DNA of 64,000 nt from Mansonella perstans (Eukaryota > Nematoda > Chromadorea > Rhabditida > Onchocercidae), in assembly GCA_037074765.1 (NCBI GenBank), contig JBAMDO010000206.1, forward strand, positions 1-64,000. The letters are read 5' to 3'. This document shows positions 14,580 through 27,398 of the stretch, one piece after another (positions within the stretch are counted from its first letter, which is position 1; the number at the start of each line of letters is the position of its first letter). Made by a program: the position numbers and the translations under genes. The notes under the pieces are model-generated. The model ran no database searches, was not told the origin of the DNA, and worked only from the letters and a program-made list of their open reading frames with translations.

Positions 14580-16975
14580 ATGAAATTTGGCGTGCTACAC
14601 ATATTAGTGTGTATGTTACAAGCATCAATTATTGTATGTCAACAACGGCATAAGGATAAAGATGATGCATATGCTGATTTGATCGCACTTAATTTGATAC
14701 CAGCAAGTTGTAGTTTGGATTCCTATTATGGTTATGGAATTGTTGATGGAAGTCTGGAGAAATGTGATAAATATTTTGAAGCTAAAGCTGGAGGTAAAGA
14801 GTTCAGTTCGGAATATGAAGAAATTAAATGCCGCACTTTGAGAGGTGAGTTTTTTTTCAATGTCAATACAAAATTTTTGACATTATCTTTTACACATAGC
14901 AGGATAAATTTAAGAACGGTGCACATCTATTGGACATTTGTTTTTTTCCTTTTTAAAGTGACTTATTAAATTTCACATAACGTAACGAAAAGAAAAAAAG
15001 TTGACAAATATGAGAATAATAAAGTTTCATATTTAGTGCACGGAAGAATGGAAAATGACAAGTGTGAATGTAAGCCTGGATGGAAGGGGCCAATTTGTAA
15101 TGAATACTATGGTTGTCCCACTGGCTTTTCACTGTACAACAGTGTGTAAGTTTTATTTTCTGCACAGTTTGCTGATTTTTTTCTGCATCCATAAATCCAT
15201 CTTATCTATATGTTAACAGAAGTGAATTTTTGAATTAGATAAAAGATTTCATCAGTAAATTAATTTAAATTCAAAGTGGTGTTGTCAGTTTTTTTTTTTT
15301 TGAATTGTTTAATACAATTTTATCCAAATTTCGATAACTTACCATAAAAAGAATTTTTTGATTTCTTGAAATAAAAGGTTGCTTACAAAAATCATAGAAT
15401 AAATTAAAAAATACTCTGTCATATATGCGATGAAACTTAATTTTAGAAAAATTTCAATAAAATTAATGAAATTTAATTTTCTTAATTAAAATATTTTCAA
15501 CACTTTTTTTGAAGAAACTTTATTTTAATTCAAATATTTAAAGTAAGCAGAAAAAGATTTCTGAAATGCCTGATCTTTTCATCTTGAAAATTATGTTAAA
15601 AAAAAATCGAATGACGCTCATATTCAGTATGACATCTTTTCAGTTCGTAAGAATTGATTGTCAATCTCAGACCAGTAAAATTAAAGGAGCTTTAAGAAAA
15701 GCAAAAACAATGTTTAGATGTACACCGAATTCATGCCAACATAATGGAACGATTGCTATTGGCTCGAAACAAATTGAATGCATTTGCAAGGCCCCATGGG
15801 ATGGCCGAAATTGCGAACGACTTGCATGTTGGCGAATGGCCCCAAAAGGTTACAATGTTGAATATTTCTTGTAAACTTTTGTCCTGACTATTCGTCATTT
15901 AATTCAATTTATTAGCCTATTATCAGGACATAAAATTTTATCTTCGAATGAAGGTCAATATTAAAGAGAACGTAAAAAAGAAAGAAAGAGAGAAAGTTGG
16001 AGAAATCATATTGATAAGTTTGTTCTTTTCTATTTTTTTTCCTATTTATGGTGCTATACATAATTATTATTTAATTAACGATGAAGCTATTATTATTTAG
16101 AACATGAAAGGAGATGGCGTAATGCGGGTGATAGATGTCGTTGTTCGGATGAATATGAAGGTGATAACTGTGATAAGATTATCAAATGTAAAAATGATGG
16201 TGAACTTGTCGATGGAAGGTTCTTGTTATTTACAACTTTTTTTCCTTTTTTTAAAAAAAACTATTTGTCGTTATTTTAAATACTGTATTACTGATTTTTT
16301 TCTCTGGAATTATTTCAAACCATTCTGAATAGGAATGGATCTCTTATCTATTCAACACAGCTTGAAAGGTGAAGGAATGCAATATATTTCACTTACTTCG
16401 TCCATTCCATCTTTATATTACTTCCTAGCATTCATTTTAGAAGAACAATGAATGATGCTTAGAAAAATATTTTAAGAAGAGTTGTTGTATGTATGGTATA
16501 CAATATTTAATGAACAAAAATTAATTAATTTTTTAATTTATCGACAATTCATAAATTTGTTTCAAATGTAGTAAGTTTATTGAAAAAAATATTTATTAGA
16601 TATTAAAAATAAATAAAATTTTTTTTTTTGCTTTCTGTTTTTCTTTTCAAGTTTGTTTTTCTCTTGTGCAGATTAATAACAAAAAAGAATCTGTTTGTTT
16701 CTGCTTACAGTTGCAAATGTAAAGGAAGATTTTACGGTGAAATTTGCGAGAAGAAATGTCCTGAAAATGAAACGTAAGTAATTAATGTATTTGATAATTC
16801 AAGTAGTTAGTGTAATTGATAACATGACTGGTAATTTAATCATTTTTTTTTGTTAAAAGTCTAGAAAACATCAAGTTTGAACACTTTCAGATGTGGTTCA
16901 ATGATTATTTGGTTTTCACCAGCTATCACATTCTTGGCACTTTTCATGTTTTTGTTTGTTTCAAATATGGAATAA
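14580..16975 (+). CDS. Secreted or GPI/membrane-anchored EGF-like repeat protein
   Basis: Exons: 14580-14844, 15037-15145, about 15697-15848, 16101-16218, 16711-16773 and 16891-16975 (stop TAA), about 263 aa. The protein starts with a signal peptide ([20 protein letters not shown]). It then carries four EGF C-terminal halves of the C-x-C-x-x-G/aromatic-x-G-x-x-C type: [36 protein letters not shown] and [12 protein letters not shown]. The last exon encodes a hydrophobic tail ([20 protein letters not shown]) ending three residues before the stop region, as in a GPI signal or a C-terminal membrane anchor. It should be extracellular and disulphide-rich. The exon 3 start is uncertain. Donor GTAAGT at 15146 with acceptor TTTAAG at 15696 keeps phase; donor GTGTAAG at 15144 with TTTCAG at 15643 also does and adds about 18 residues. 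The specific orthologue is not recognised. Confidence 0.8.
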
Positions 16976-19080
16976 TTTTTTTCCAAAATACAATTAATTT
17001 AGTTGATGGAAAAACAAAAAAAAAATCCCACGGAATTTAAAAAAATGAAGAAAAATTGGTTAAATTAAAAATTTCTACAGATTTTCAAGAATTTAGAAAA
17101 AAATATAACTGAAATTTTAGATGAAATCAAGTATTTTAAGAATTTCTTCAAGTGAATTTTAAAATTTCTTCTTTTTTCCTTTCCCCATTAAGAATAATTT
17201 TATTTATTTTCAATGATAATCCATAGATGCTTTATTTGCTTTAAAAATTTCATTCTTGAATTGGATCAGTTATCCTGAAAATTGTATCATATGCAATTGG
17301 TTGTTAAGGATATTGCTGCATTTGTCATTTGTCTTCATAATTATCTATCATTATTATTATTATTATTAATTATTATTATTGTTTATTATTAGAATTCAAG
17401 TACCGTTTATTGGGGAATTTCTCTTCTTCACTTTTATTCCCGAAGACCAAATGAAAAAAAAAATTTCCGACAAACAAATAATTACCCGTTTTTTCTTTTT
17501 CATCTCACATCGTTGTTATTGATGTGAAAAAAAACATTTTTGTTCGGCTATTTATCCTGTTCTTTTTTTTGTGCACTACAATAATTATACTATTGGATTT
17601 GCTAAGCACTTTCATCTGTTAATTAGGAAATATCTTAAAAGAGCGCAGGATAATTTCTCGATAGCTATGATTTAGCATTTATTTTACATCCAAAAAAGAA
17701 GGAAAAAATGTTAGGTAAAATTTATTTCTATATATATATATATATATTATTTCAACACTTTGTTCGATTAGGGAATCCTTGATTCATTGCTTCTATTAAA
17801 TACATTTTTGGAAATTTCGATAACTTTTTTCTTTTCAATTTTTTAGTAAACAAAGAAAAAGCATGAAAGAAGAAAGAATGGAAAAAACGTATTCTTAGGC
17901 ATATTTAAATTTTTTAATCAATTTTAAAAAAACTAAAGTTAACATTAGACAAATAAATTCTTTCATTTATCTATATTGATCCTATATTTTGAAATTTTTA
18001 TTTCATTCCACAAATGTTTGTATTTATGGGACTTGTTGAGTTATCATTCAAAATTCCATAAATATTGTGATAAAAGTAAGAGGTATATGAAAAATAATGA
18101 ATGAAATAATTTAAATTTTGCAAGAAGTTTGATTCATATATCTAATAGAAGATATTTAATGTGAATTAGGGAAATTTTCAAATTAAACTTGCCAAATGTT
18201 GCTTTAGGCCAAATGCACTGCCGCAATATTATGCATCCGACGACCTTTCATATGATGTATACAACATATATATATATATACCTATTCGTTTACTATTGCT
18301 TTGCATTCCTTAGATTTACTTTACTCTATTAAAATTGGCGCTTTTTTTTATAGATGCATTAGATTTAAATTCATGCAACATTATTTTAGTGTTTTTCATT
18401 TATTAAAATATTCTTTTTTTGTAATTTCTAAGGTTGATCTCAATTTAATAAATATCTTTAAAAACGGACTGCAATTTACTCTTCCGCATTCAACTTTCAC
18501 GTAGTTCATTATATGGTGAACACAAAAAAGAAAAAAAAACGATCTATAATCAGATTTTATGTTAGATCGGTAATTCCATCATCCAGAATTCTCAGTTTGT
18601 TGCTACCGTCATGTACGATTCATCCAAGAATCATCAACCAGGTATTTTCAGCATATGTTACATATTCTTACTCTCTCATTGCAGATTTCCATTGGAGCTC
18701 TTTGCAAAAAAAAACAACTACCTTAAAGTATTTACTAGTCTAATTGTTTGGTAGCCAAAGTAATATTAGCGTTATAACTATGCTGTCCATTTATTAGCTG
18801 AAATTAATGAATTTCTTTTTTTTCTGCAGTAATTTTTTACCGATTCAAGATTCATTATGTTGAACAATTAGACATTATCATGCTTTCATTTCTTTTTCTA
18901 CAATTTATGTTCAATAAAAAAGGTTCTTATTCAATTCATTTACGGTATATTGCGATTCCTCTTCCAAGTTTTTTTTTTTGGTGAAAAATATAATTTCCAA
19001 AAAGAATTCTGAAGAATTTCATTTCAGTTAAATTTCGTCACATATAAAAATATTTGCTGTTACGCTTCATTTTCTGCTAG
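16976..19080. other. Non-coding spacer between the EGF-like and MAM-like genes
   Basis: About 2.1 kb of AT-rich sequence with no supported exon. It includes an ATT/ATA-rich run near 17350-17390 and TA repeats near 17731-17748 and 18266-18281. Open frames at 18301 and 18513 lack splice context and have low-complexity composition. Confidence 0.5.
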
Positions 19081-19082
19081 TT

Positions 19083-22000
19083 ATGCATATATATTTTAAA
19101 CTTCTTCTCTTCTTTACTTTGTTAAATTTTTCAAAAAAAAAAACGAAATTCCCATTTGAAGCATGTGAAATGGAACCGGATATCTTTCATGATTGTATTG
19201 AATATATGAAGACGAGAATCTAATTGACTTCTCTTCTTTGATGATTCCCTTTATCTTCTTTCTCTCTCATTCTCCCCCTCTTTCTTTATGAAAACATGAA
19301 AAATCTGAAATAAAACTCAGATGGTGCATTATTCTCTTAGATGAGGATTCCTAATCATTCCGCAATCCTGAATTTTGCACTTTCGGAAATTCTAAATGAT
19401 GACTAAATAGGCAAGTTATCTAGAATCCGTAATCATTAACGAAAATCTGATGCAATGGAAAAAAGTTCATCAAAAATATTGAAAGTATTTAATATTGAAA
19501 ATAAGTTAGTCAATGTATTATTTCTGTTTTTTTTTTAAAATGAAAATTTCATTGAGTTTTAAAGATGGTGAACAGTGAATTTGAAACCGGAATGGGGAAG
19601 GTTAAATTGAAGTAGGAAGAAAAATGGATAGGATTGGAAAACGATGAAATTGAAGGAAAAGAAGAGAATATTTATGGAAATACAAAATTCAACTAAACTG
19701 GATGAAAAAATATTTAAATGCTTACGATTTAAACTGAAAGGATTAAGCATCAAATGACAGGTTAATGGAGGGGGAGTGGAAGGGAATGAAATTAATGCAT
19801 ATCCAACAGAGGTAGTGGACAATAGGATAGAGCGGACAGTAATTCAATTTCTAAACTGAATGAAACTGATACTATCCACATGAAATGATGTTGTTTCATC
19901 GACCACTGACCACTTGCTTTTTCTACCTTCACTACTTTTATTCCTCCTTATTTATATGTGAGTTTGAATTCCGTTTCTTTCTTTTCTTTTTAATTTGTCT
20001 AAAAATGAAAAATCAAGTCATCATAAAAAAATAAAAAATTAGCTGATTTTTTAAACTTTTATTAATTATTCAAAAAACAATAATTTTAATTGTAATGCAT
20101 TTGCTTATTATTACAATGAGAATGATGCTAGTAATTGTAACAATGATAACGGTAACAGTGATTTGAATGATGGTACTCCCGAAAATGATTATGAATTGTA
20201 TTACGATTATCATCGCTAGATCTAGCGATAATATATTGGATATATGTGTAGGATTATCTGGCTCATTTTTATTTTATTTTTCTAATAAACATTTCATTTT
20301 ATCAATCTTTAATTTCACGGCTTTGAAAGTAGCATTTTGTTTTATGGTTTATTTTTTGTTTTTTTTTTTTTTTTTTTTTTTTCCAGTGTTCTTAAATATG
20401 AGCTAATCAATGACAATAACGGTTGTAACGGTAATTCTCGGAAGTATCTAAGCACAAAGTTTTCCATTTCCATTTTTAAGTTGCAATGAAACGATCCAGA
20501 AAATTTATTTTTCCATTAGTTTGCTTCTCTACTCATCATTTAAACTAATACGCAAATATACTCTTCTCAGTTCATTGAATAATGATACATAATTTTTACA
20601 CACTGGTTTGATGATCCTTTTGCTGAATTCTATCTCGTTTTATTATTCCTGCAGCTTATCAACCAGAAATTGATTACATATCCAAATATTCAGCATTTAC
20701 GCCGTTTTATAAAAATTTTCAATTCATCTTAATTGCTAAACAATTAATCCCTAAGCAAAAGACTAATTACAAATTTAAGGATGAAATTTCAGTCAAAAAT
20801 GCTTAAATTGTATTTTCGAACCAATTAATTGTTCAATTATTACTTTCATAATAGACAATAATAAATTGCTAATTTACGTTTAACCAAATTATTCATTAAT
20901 CCTTCATTGCTATTTTATAACTTTGAACAATAAAAAAATTATGAGAAAAAAAATTCATGAAATGTTTTTCATCCAGGAAGTTTTTTTGAAAAGTTTTTGA
21001 TTTTTAATAAAAGTATCAAAGTTTTTGATCTAGTATAGAAGAATAATTGGTGACAAAATGGATTGGTTGATAATATTTAGGTAATGGATGCTTCCCACCT
21101 GTCTACTATGAAACTTATTCGCAACATCCATTAGCCCTATCAGGTATTCTTACAACAAAATAATTCATAAATCATTAAATACTATAAGTACTTTTATCGA
21201 TATGTCACTTCATATTTTTTGTAACGCAAATTTTTCGAATCAGTTTAAAATACTAGTTTTCAAATATTTCATACCTTTTAAATATTATTTCTTCATTTTT
21301 GCTTTTGTTGTCGAATAAAAGTTATGACGGCAATTTAATCTATTCTTCTATAACTATAATTTTTCTATAAAAAAAATGTAAAAATTCGGAAAATTAAAGT
21401 TGCAATTTGAAATTTGAGCTGGGCGTAGACGATCAGATGTTGATGGAATTGATTTTAATGTTGTAAAACATGCACATCCAGCACTGGTCGGTATACAAGA
21501 AAATTTGGACGTTGTACAAGTGGCTTCTGATTTGAATTGTCATGGATTTGATAGTAATTGTCGGTGGTCAAATACGAATGAAGACGAACTGGATTGGAAA
21601 GTGTTGTTGTCCACACCAGAGGCTGAACCATGGATCAATGCTCTTCAAACAACACATCTTCCAGGTCAGGGGATAATGTCATTTCATACTAGTTAGCAAT
21701 CAATGTTTTACTAATCGATACATATTTTATTTTCGCATTTGTTTATATGGAAAATTTTGATTTTTTTTTTTAAAAAATGAAAATTTACAGATTAAAGTTA
21801 ATCGCTTTTCTCCACTAAAAATAATGATATCATAGCTGTCCCATCATTTAACTATGCCTTCAGCAAATAAGTCAGATTATTTTTCTATTTACCGCCATAA
21901 TCATTGCCGTAATTTTTAGATGCATTAGCAGCGATTCTTCTATCCGATAATAGAAATCCATGGCATAGGGGACAACTTGTTTCCGATTTGTTGCCGTGTA

Positions 22001-24719
22001 TTATATCACCGCTGCAACTTACCGCTACAGTTTGGAGATCCTCTTCAAATGGACCATTTCAACAACAACAACCAAATTTGAAGATTTGTAGTCGTAATGC
22101 GTATGTTGATCAATTTCATTCAAACTGCATCCTATTTCCCATACAAAATGGAGTACCGGTTACCTTAAACGTACCCGAACCACGTGATCCCACTACACCT
22201 GCCCAGGTATTGTTTAAATTTATAACTGTTCAGAAAGCTAATGAACTTAGCATACTATCGAGTTATTCGTGTACTCTGTAAGTATTGGAGTCCATAAGCC
22301 TCAATAATATAAGCTACCTTGGAGGTCATAAGCTTCATAAGTTGCCTTGGAGGCTATAAGCCTCAAAAAAAAAAAAAAAATGTGTGGTGAAATTTTTTCG
22401 ATCAGAGCTTGGCACTTAAAAATAGACTGATAGTGTATTTCAAATGAGTGAAAAGCATAATGATGAAAAAAAGTAAATAAAGCCTTAACAGTTAAAATTC
22501 AAATTTACAATTAATGAAATCATAGCATGAAATTTTATTCAAATCAAGCTCCATTCTATTTTTGCGAAGCGACAATTATTTCATGGATATTTTCTCTAAA
22601 AAAAAATTCCCGAAACTGGGTTAATGGTATTTATTCTTTTGAATTGTGATTATATAGTGATGATTTAATTTTTCGACAATGAATGCAAAATTTCTGCAAC
22701 TGTAATGATAGAAATAAGTTGAATTTTTCATAAAATTATTATAATTTTAGATTATCTTAATGGGTGATAATTTTGTTGGGAAAAATGGTGGTGCTATATT
22801 TGTGCAGGATATTATTGTAAATGGTGATTTGGTACCAGATTGCACCATAACAACACCACTCACTACTGAACATTTCAATAAACCACAACGAAAGCAGGCT
22901 AAACCCATGATTCCTTTACACAGCTTTCATGATTTCACCAAAGACCGCATCGAACCATCATCACCTTCATTAGTGGACTCTCTAATGCTTGAATGCTTGA
23001 AGCTATCCTGTAATCCTGCTGGTAAGGTGTTATTGTGACAATTATTTCCACGTTTATTCATCGAAAAAAAAAATAAAAATAAGAAGATGAAGAAAGAAAA
23101 TAAAATAAAAATTTTGACCGTTACGTTTCTTACTGTTCAGAATAGAGAATAATCATAGGTAGAATTTTAAATTTTTACATTTTAAAAATTTGAAATATTG
23201 CATATGTCATATGCGACATAATTTACGACTAGCTACTACTTGCACATAACTCACGCATTATTAATAAAAAGTATTAATATTAATTTAAAATAAATAAATA
23301 AATAATTGACTAGAAGTTACGTTTTTCTGTAAAGTTTTTTTTTTTGATATTCTACAGCAAACAAAATTTGTTAAACTTTAAGCATTACAAATTCTGCGGA
23401 TATATTAAATCTACAGAGAAAAATTGTGGCTGGCAAAAAGGTATTACTGGTTGGATGGCATCAAGAGGTTCTAATAGCTTTTCAAATCCATTAACCAATA
23501 TTACGGTACCACCTACTGGAACGAACGCATTCCTGGTAGCATCATTTAATGGCGATTCCAAAAATTCTTTTCGACGACAAATTATCAGTCCACTGATAAA
23601 TATTTCAACTTCAACACAACTTATACATTTTTGCTTCTATGAATATTTGGCTCTTGAAGGAGCACGCTTTACAATGTGTACTGATGAGTTGAGCAAAGAG
23701 TGCTTTTACACAAAAATTGACATTCCGAAAAATGGCCATTTACAGGTAAATCATTTTAAATACCAGTCATAAAACTTGCTTCATCATCATTTTGCTTATT
23801 CTTATTATTAGGAAGTAGATTGCTGTGCTAATTAATATTCAACGTGAAATATTTTATAGTTAGAATGTAACTACAAGTTGGAAAAAAAATGTGTATGTCA
23901 GCTCTGAAAAAGGATGTCCTTCTGCAATTCTCTCTCTCTGTCCCAGTTTATATCGCAAAAATTTAGCTGTTAAACCGCTATTTATTGGAAAAATCTGTGA
24001 CGAGAAAAATTTTTTATCAAGTAAAACTGAAATTTACTTACAAATCTCCAACTGCCCTAACTTCAAGTATTAAAAGTTGTTTAAAATTTATGGAGATTTT
24101 TTGTCTGAAAAATTGTTCAGTATTTATTAAGTATCAAGTATCACCGCTGCCGTACATATATTACCGCCATTTAACCAATATTTGGAAAAAAAGAAAGATT
24201 TTTATGCTTGAATAAATATGTAGTAAACTTGAATATGAACTTTTACTATTGTTTCGAAACTTCTTGTAAGCGAAAATAACCCCTTTTTTTTCTTCCACTG
24301 GAATTTTAATTTATAGTATTTTTGAATTGTTTATATATGTCAATCTGTGTAATCAGGAATGAAATTCTGAACTGGAAGAGATTTCAAAATTTGCCATTTT
24401 TACTTGCAGATATTAAAAATTACTAACAATGATCATTCTAGGAAAACAGACGATGGAATTTTCAATGCACCGAATTACCATTTGGAGCATACAAGGTTAT
24501 TTCAGTAATTTCATAGCAGTAAATTTATTTAGCGAAAAATTTTTCGAATGTTTTAAATTGCCAAATTAAATTTAGAAAACTCCAAAATTAAAATTTTTAA
24601 CAAGATATTTTGTGTAGATATATGTTTCGGCGGAAAATAATGGGCCAAATCAAGGTGATGTTGGTTTCGTACCAATACGACTGAGCCGAGATTTGGATGG
24701 AAATGATCCTATCTGCTGA
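19083..24719 (+). CDS. Secreted protein with two MAM-like domains
   Basis: Proposed exons: 19083-19194, 21081-21143, 21419-21664, 21920-22206, 22751-23026, 23383-23745, 24442-24495 and 24618-24719 (stop TGA), about 500 aa. Exon 1 gives a signal peptide (MHIYFKLLLFFTLLNFS). An RRRS site, possibly furin-type, follows in exon 3. The first domain opens with the MAM-type pattern LNCHGFDSNCRWSN then DELDWK. The second opens FCGYIKSTEKNCGW and includes a conserved-looking Cys set (CFYEY, MCTDE, ECFY). The end is NDPIC. MAM domains are extracellular adhesion or protein-interaction modules. Exon 1 is inferred: its T|GT donor at 19195 joins the next exon in phase as a Cys codon. Exon 3 uses a GAG acceptor, and the exon 5 to 6 join (donor after 23026, AAG acceptor at 23382) was chosen because the stronger donor at 23022 gives the wrong phase. 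Internal exons are firm; the first exon is tentative. Confidence 0.75.
20212..20229. repeat. 18-bp perfect palindrome
   Basis: ATCGCTAGATCTAGCGAT reads the same on both strands. It lies in the proposed first intron of the MAM-like gene. Flanking ATTAT and ATAAT words extend the symmetry with one mismatch. A function is not evident. Confidence 0.8.
22282..22380 (+). repeat. Tandem hairpin repeat (GGAGGC-ATAAGCCTC type) ending in poly-A
   Basis: Three imperfect copies of a unit with core TTGGAGGCCATAAGCCTCA lie in the intron after exon 4 of the MAM-like gene. They start near 22285, 22318 and 22346. The core is self-complementary (GAGGC with GCCTC). The last copy runs straight into a 17-A tract. 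A single further copy is found at 29470-29492. Confidence 0.7.
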
Positions 24720-25644
24720 AATATACTGAATATTGCTTGTATTACACAATTTTAAAATTCTGTTATCTTTAAAAATTACATTTTTTATCAAACTAATGTT
24801 CGTATGCAATTTTAAATTCAAATCATTGGCTTTTTCATTCATTACTATGCAAATACGAACCATTTGTGAAACATTTTACACAAATATGTTAGTTTTCGAT
24901 AAAGATCTGTGATAAGTGCAAATTATTGTCTCGACCGAATAACTGGTAATTGTGATTTGAAACCAAATGATCAACTTAAACTAAATTAGCCGATAAATAT
25001 AGAATCAAACATTACTGCTATACCGTTGCTTATTTTTATCCAAAAGTTTATTAAACAATCAATTTCACTGTGATCGGATTTATTAATTCAAGTAAAATTA
25101 ATGCAGAATTTTTTTTATTATACAGAGCTTTCACTAAAGCCATTCTTACCATCGGAAATGTTTATTTTGCTTAATCAAAAATAAACACATACATTATTGT
25201 TGATACTTTTAAAAATGAAAAAAAGCACAAATCTCATTGCTATGGAAATAATGCAACTTAATTGGAGCTCAAAAAAGCTTGATCATTGATAATACTAGCA
25301 ACTATTATTATTTTGCGTTACAATGAAGTTAACAAGACTAAATCACGCCGACTATCCATAAATAACATAGCAATAATTTAAAATGCTTACAGAATAGTAG
25401 TCAAGAAGTAAGAAATTGTACTGAAAGAATTGGAATTTCCAGCTTATTTCATACAGGTTTGCTGAGCTAAATTATTAATTAAGCGCAATCTTTGACTACT
25501 TCAACGTTATATGCTATAAGAAAAAGCAATAAATATACTGATTCACATCAGAATATGCGTTTATCATTGCTAAAATGTGACATTCAGACCTGCCACAAAA
25601 CGCATTTGAACTAAAAAAATACAGCATCCCAGAGTTTGTATTAG

Positions 25645-25648
<4 letters not shown>

Positions 25649-25682
<34 letters not shown>
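25649..25682 (+). repeat. Poly-A tract (34 A)
   Basis: An uninterrupted A run in the convergent intergenic region. It could be a retroposed poly-A tail or simple slippage; no element body with matching target-site duplication was identified. Confidence 0.9.
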
Positions 25683-25684
<2 letters not shown>

Positions 25685-26364
25685 AACAAGGTAAGATCTC
25701 CAACAATCTGATTTAGATCCAATCCGATGAACTATAAAAATAAGCATGAATACGTTTTAAACTATCAACAATAGGCAAGCAGTGTGGTCATCGCTACATA
25801 AAGTCGGTGAAATCGTCAACATTCTGATTACGCAGAAATTATACTAAATGAACGTTGAATCAGTAAAAGTAAAAGATATTGGACTAAATGGAAAAAAAGA
25901 ATATTTACAGTTGTGTTTTTTATATGAAACGCAAAAACATAATTGACAACTGATCTTTTAATATGCCACACAATACGAAAAAAATTATTTAAACGGCTGA
26001 ATGAAACTGGTTAAAATTTTTAGAAAATGATTCAATATTGCTGACAGAAAAAAAAAAAAAAAACAGAAGTGTCGGTCGCAGTTGAATATAAAATGCGATT
26101 AATAAAGCGAAACGACAGTATAAAAAAGAAAACAATGATAACATGGTTGGCAAATACATAACTAAAATGAAAAAAACTATTAGTGTTTAAATAGATGAAA
26201 TTTCTTTTCTTTTAAAATGAAATGATTTGATTAGTAGCGGAATAGAGATATATATATGTACAAAGAAAGCAATAATTATCACCAATTGCAGGAATTATAT
26301 TTCTACCACAAATTTACTTCCGATTTTAAAGAAAAAGATAATCTCATATTATATGATAGTATAA

Positions 26365-26757
26365 GTGGTAAAACCGCTGCATTTTCGCATACTTTATAAA
26401 ATTATTTTGTTCCACTTCAATTTGTTCACCGTGGATAAACTAAAAAGAAATTTCACAAAAATCAGAATGGTACTGGAGATTATTACTAAATATACTCAAA
26501 CAGAGAAAATGCACCGCGAAAATTGCAGAGATTTGATAATTCTTTCAGAACAAATGATAATTCTAACACATAAAAATTTGCTAACAATGAAAAAATTATG
26601 AAATGCAGAAGAACTTTCTAAAAAAAAGATCCAACTCTCAAATTTAATTCCGTATGCTATGGGAAAGAATCTATTTATAAAAGCATCTGTATTTGATGAA
26701 ATTGATGGACCAGAAAGAATAACGAAAAATTTGTCGATAATATATAGACAAAGCTGA
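26365..26757 (+). pseudogene. Possible eroded coding sequence with an internal stop
   Basis: One frame stays open for 130 codons apart from a single TGA at 26599-26601. The part before the stop ends THKNLLTMKKL, and the part after begins NAEELSKKKIQLSNLIPYAM and includes FIKASVFDEIDGPERI. The residue mix after the stop is more protein-like than most local frames. It lacks an ATG at the frame start, and no introns or family were recognised. It could be an old processed copy, two exon fragments, or chance. Confidence 0.2.
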
Positions 26758-27398
26758 TGCAGTGCAAATTACTTTCTCAACATAGAATTTTTTGAATTCA
26801 TCAGAACATCTGTATCGTACAGAACTGCAATTATATAACGCCGAACAAACAGTTTGTCAAACGAAGAAGTGCACAAGCTTTACATGAATGTAGATTCATT
26901 CCCTTAAAGACAATTTCTTACAACAGCGTGCACATACAATGAAAGTGAAAAACAGCAAGTTAAATAAGCGAAAATAAAAGAAATGACATCGAAAATCCGA
27001 AACTACTCGAAATCACTTAAGGGTAGCCTTTTTGGATCACAAATGACGTATTCATGACTCCAGCTATCCACAAATTAATATAATATCGTTTCATCATGAA
27101 ATCACTTCAAACTGAAAAAGAGAAAAGCAAAATTCTTGAAAAAAGGAAGAAGTAAATTTAGAGTGAATAATTAAAGTTGAATTTAATTTGAATTTAATAA
27201 TTCCTGAAAATATATACATCGAAAAATAATGCAAGTCATAAAAAAACAGTGAGACAGAGAGGGAAGATGGAGGGATTTTGAGACGCCATCATTATCATTT
27301 CGGACAGGAAACTTGCAACAAATTCATAAAAGGGTTCACTATGGTATATCAAGCATTTCCCAGTTACCTCCTTTCATAAAATTTAAAATATATGAGGT

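Larger units (their letters stand above)
24720..27398. other. Convergent intergenic region between the MAM-like gene and gsk-3
   Basis: AT-rich spacer between two genes that point toward each other. It contains a 34-A tract (25649-25682), a shorter A run near 26048-26063, and a possibly eroded coding stretch at 26365-26757. No splice-bounded exon with a recognisable domain was found. Confidence 0.5.

Noticed and set aside
20167..20406. 79-aa frame on the + strand
   Set aside because: It ends in a poly-Phe run from a T-tract and has no acceptor or donor in phase with the MAM-like gene.
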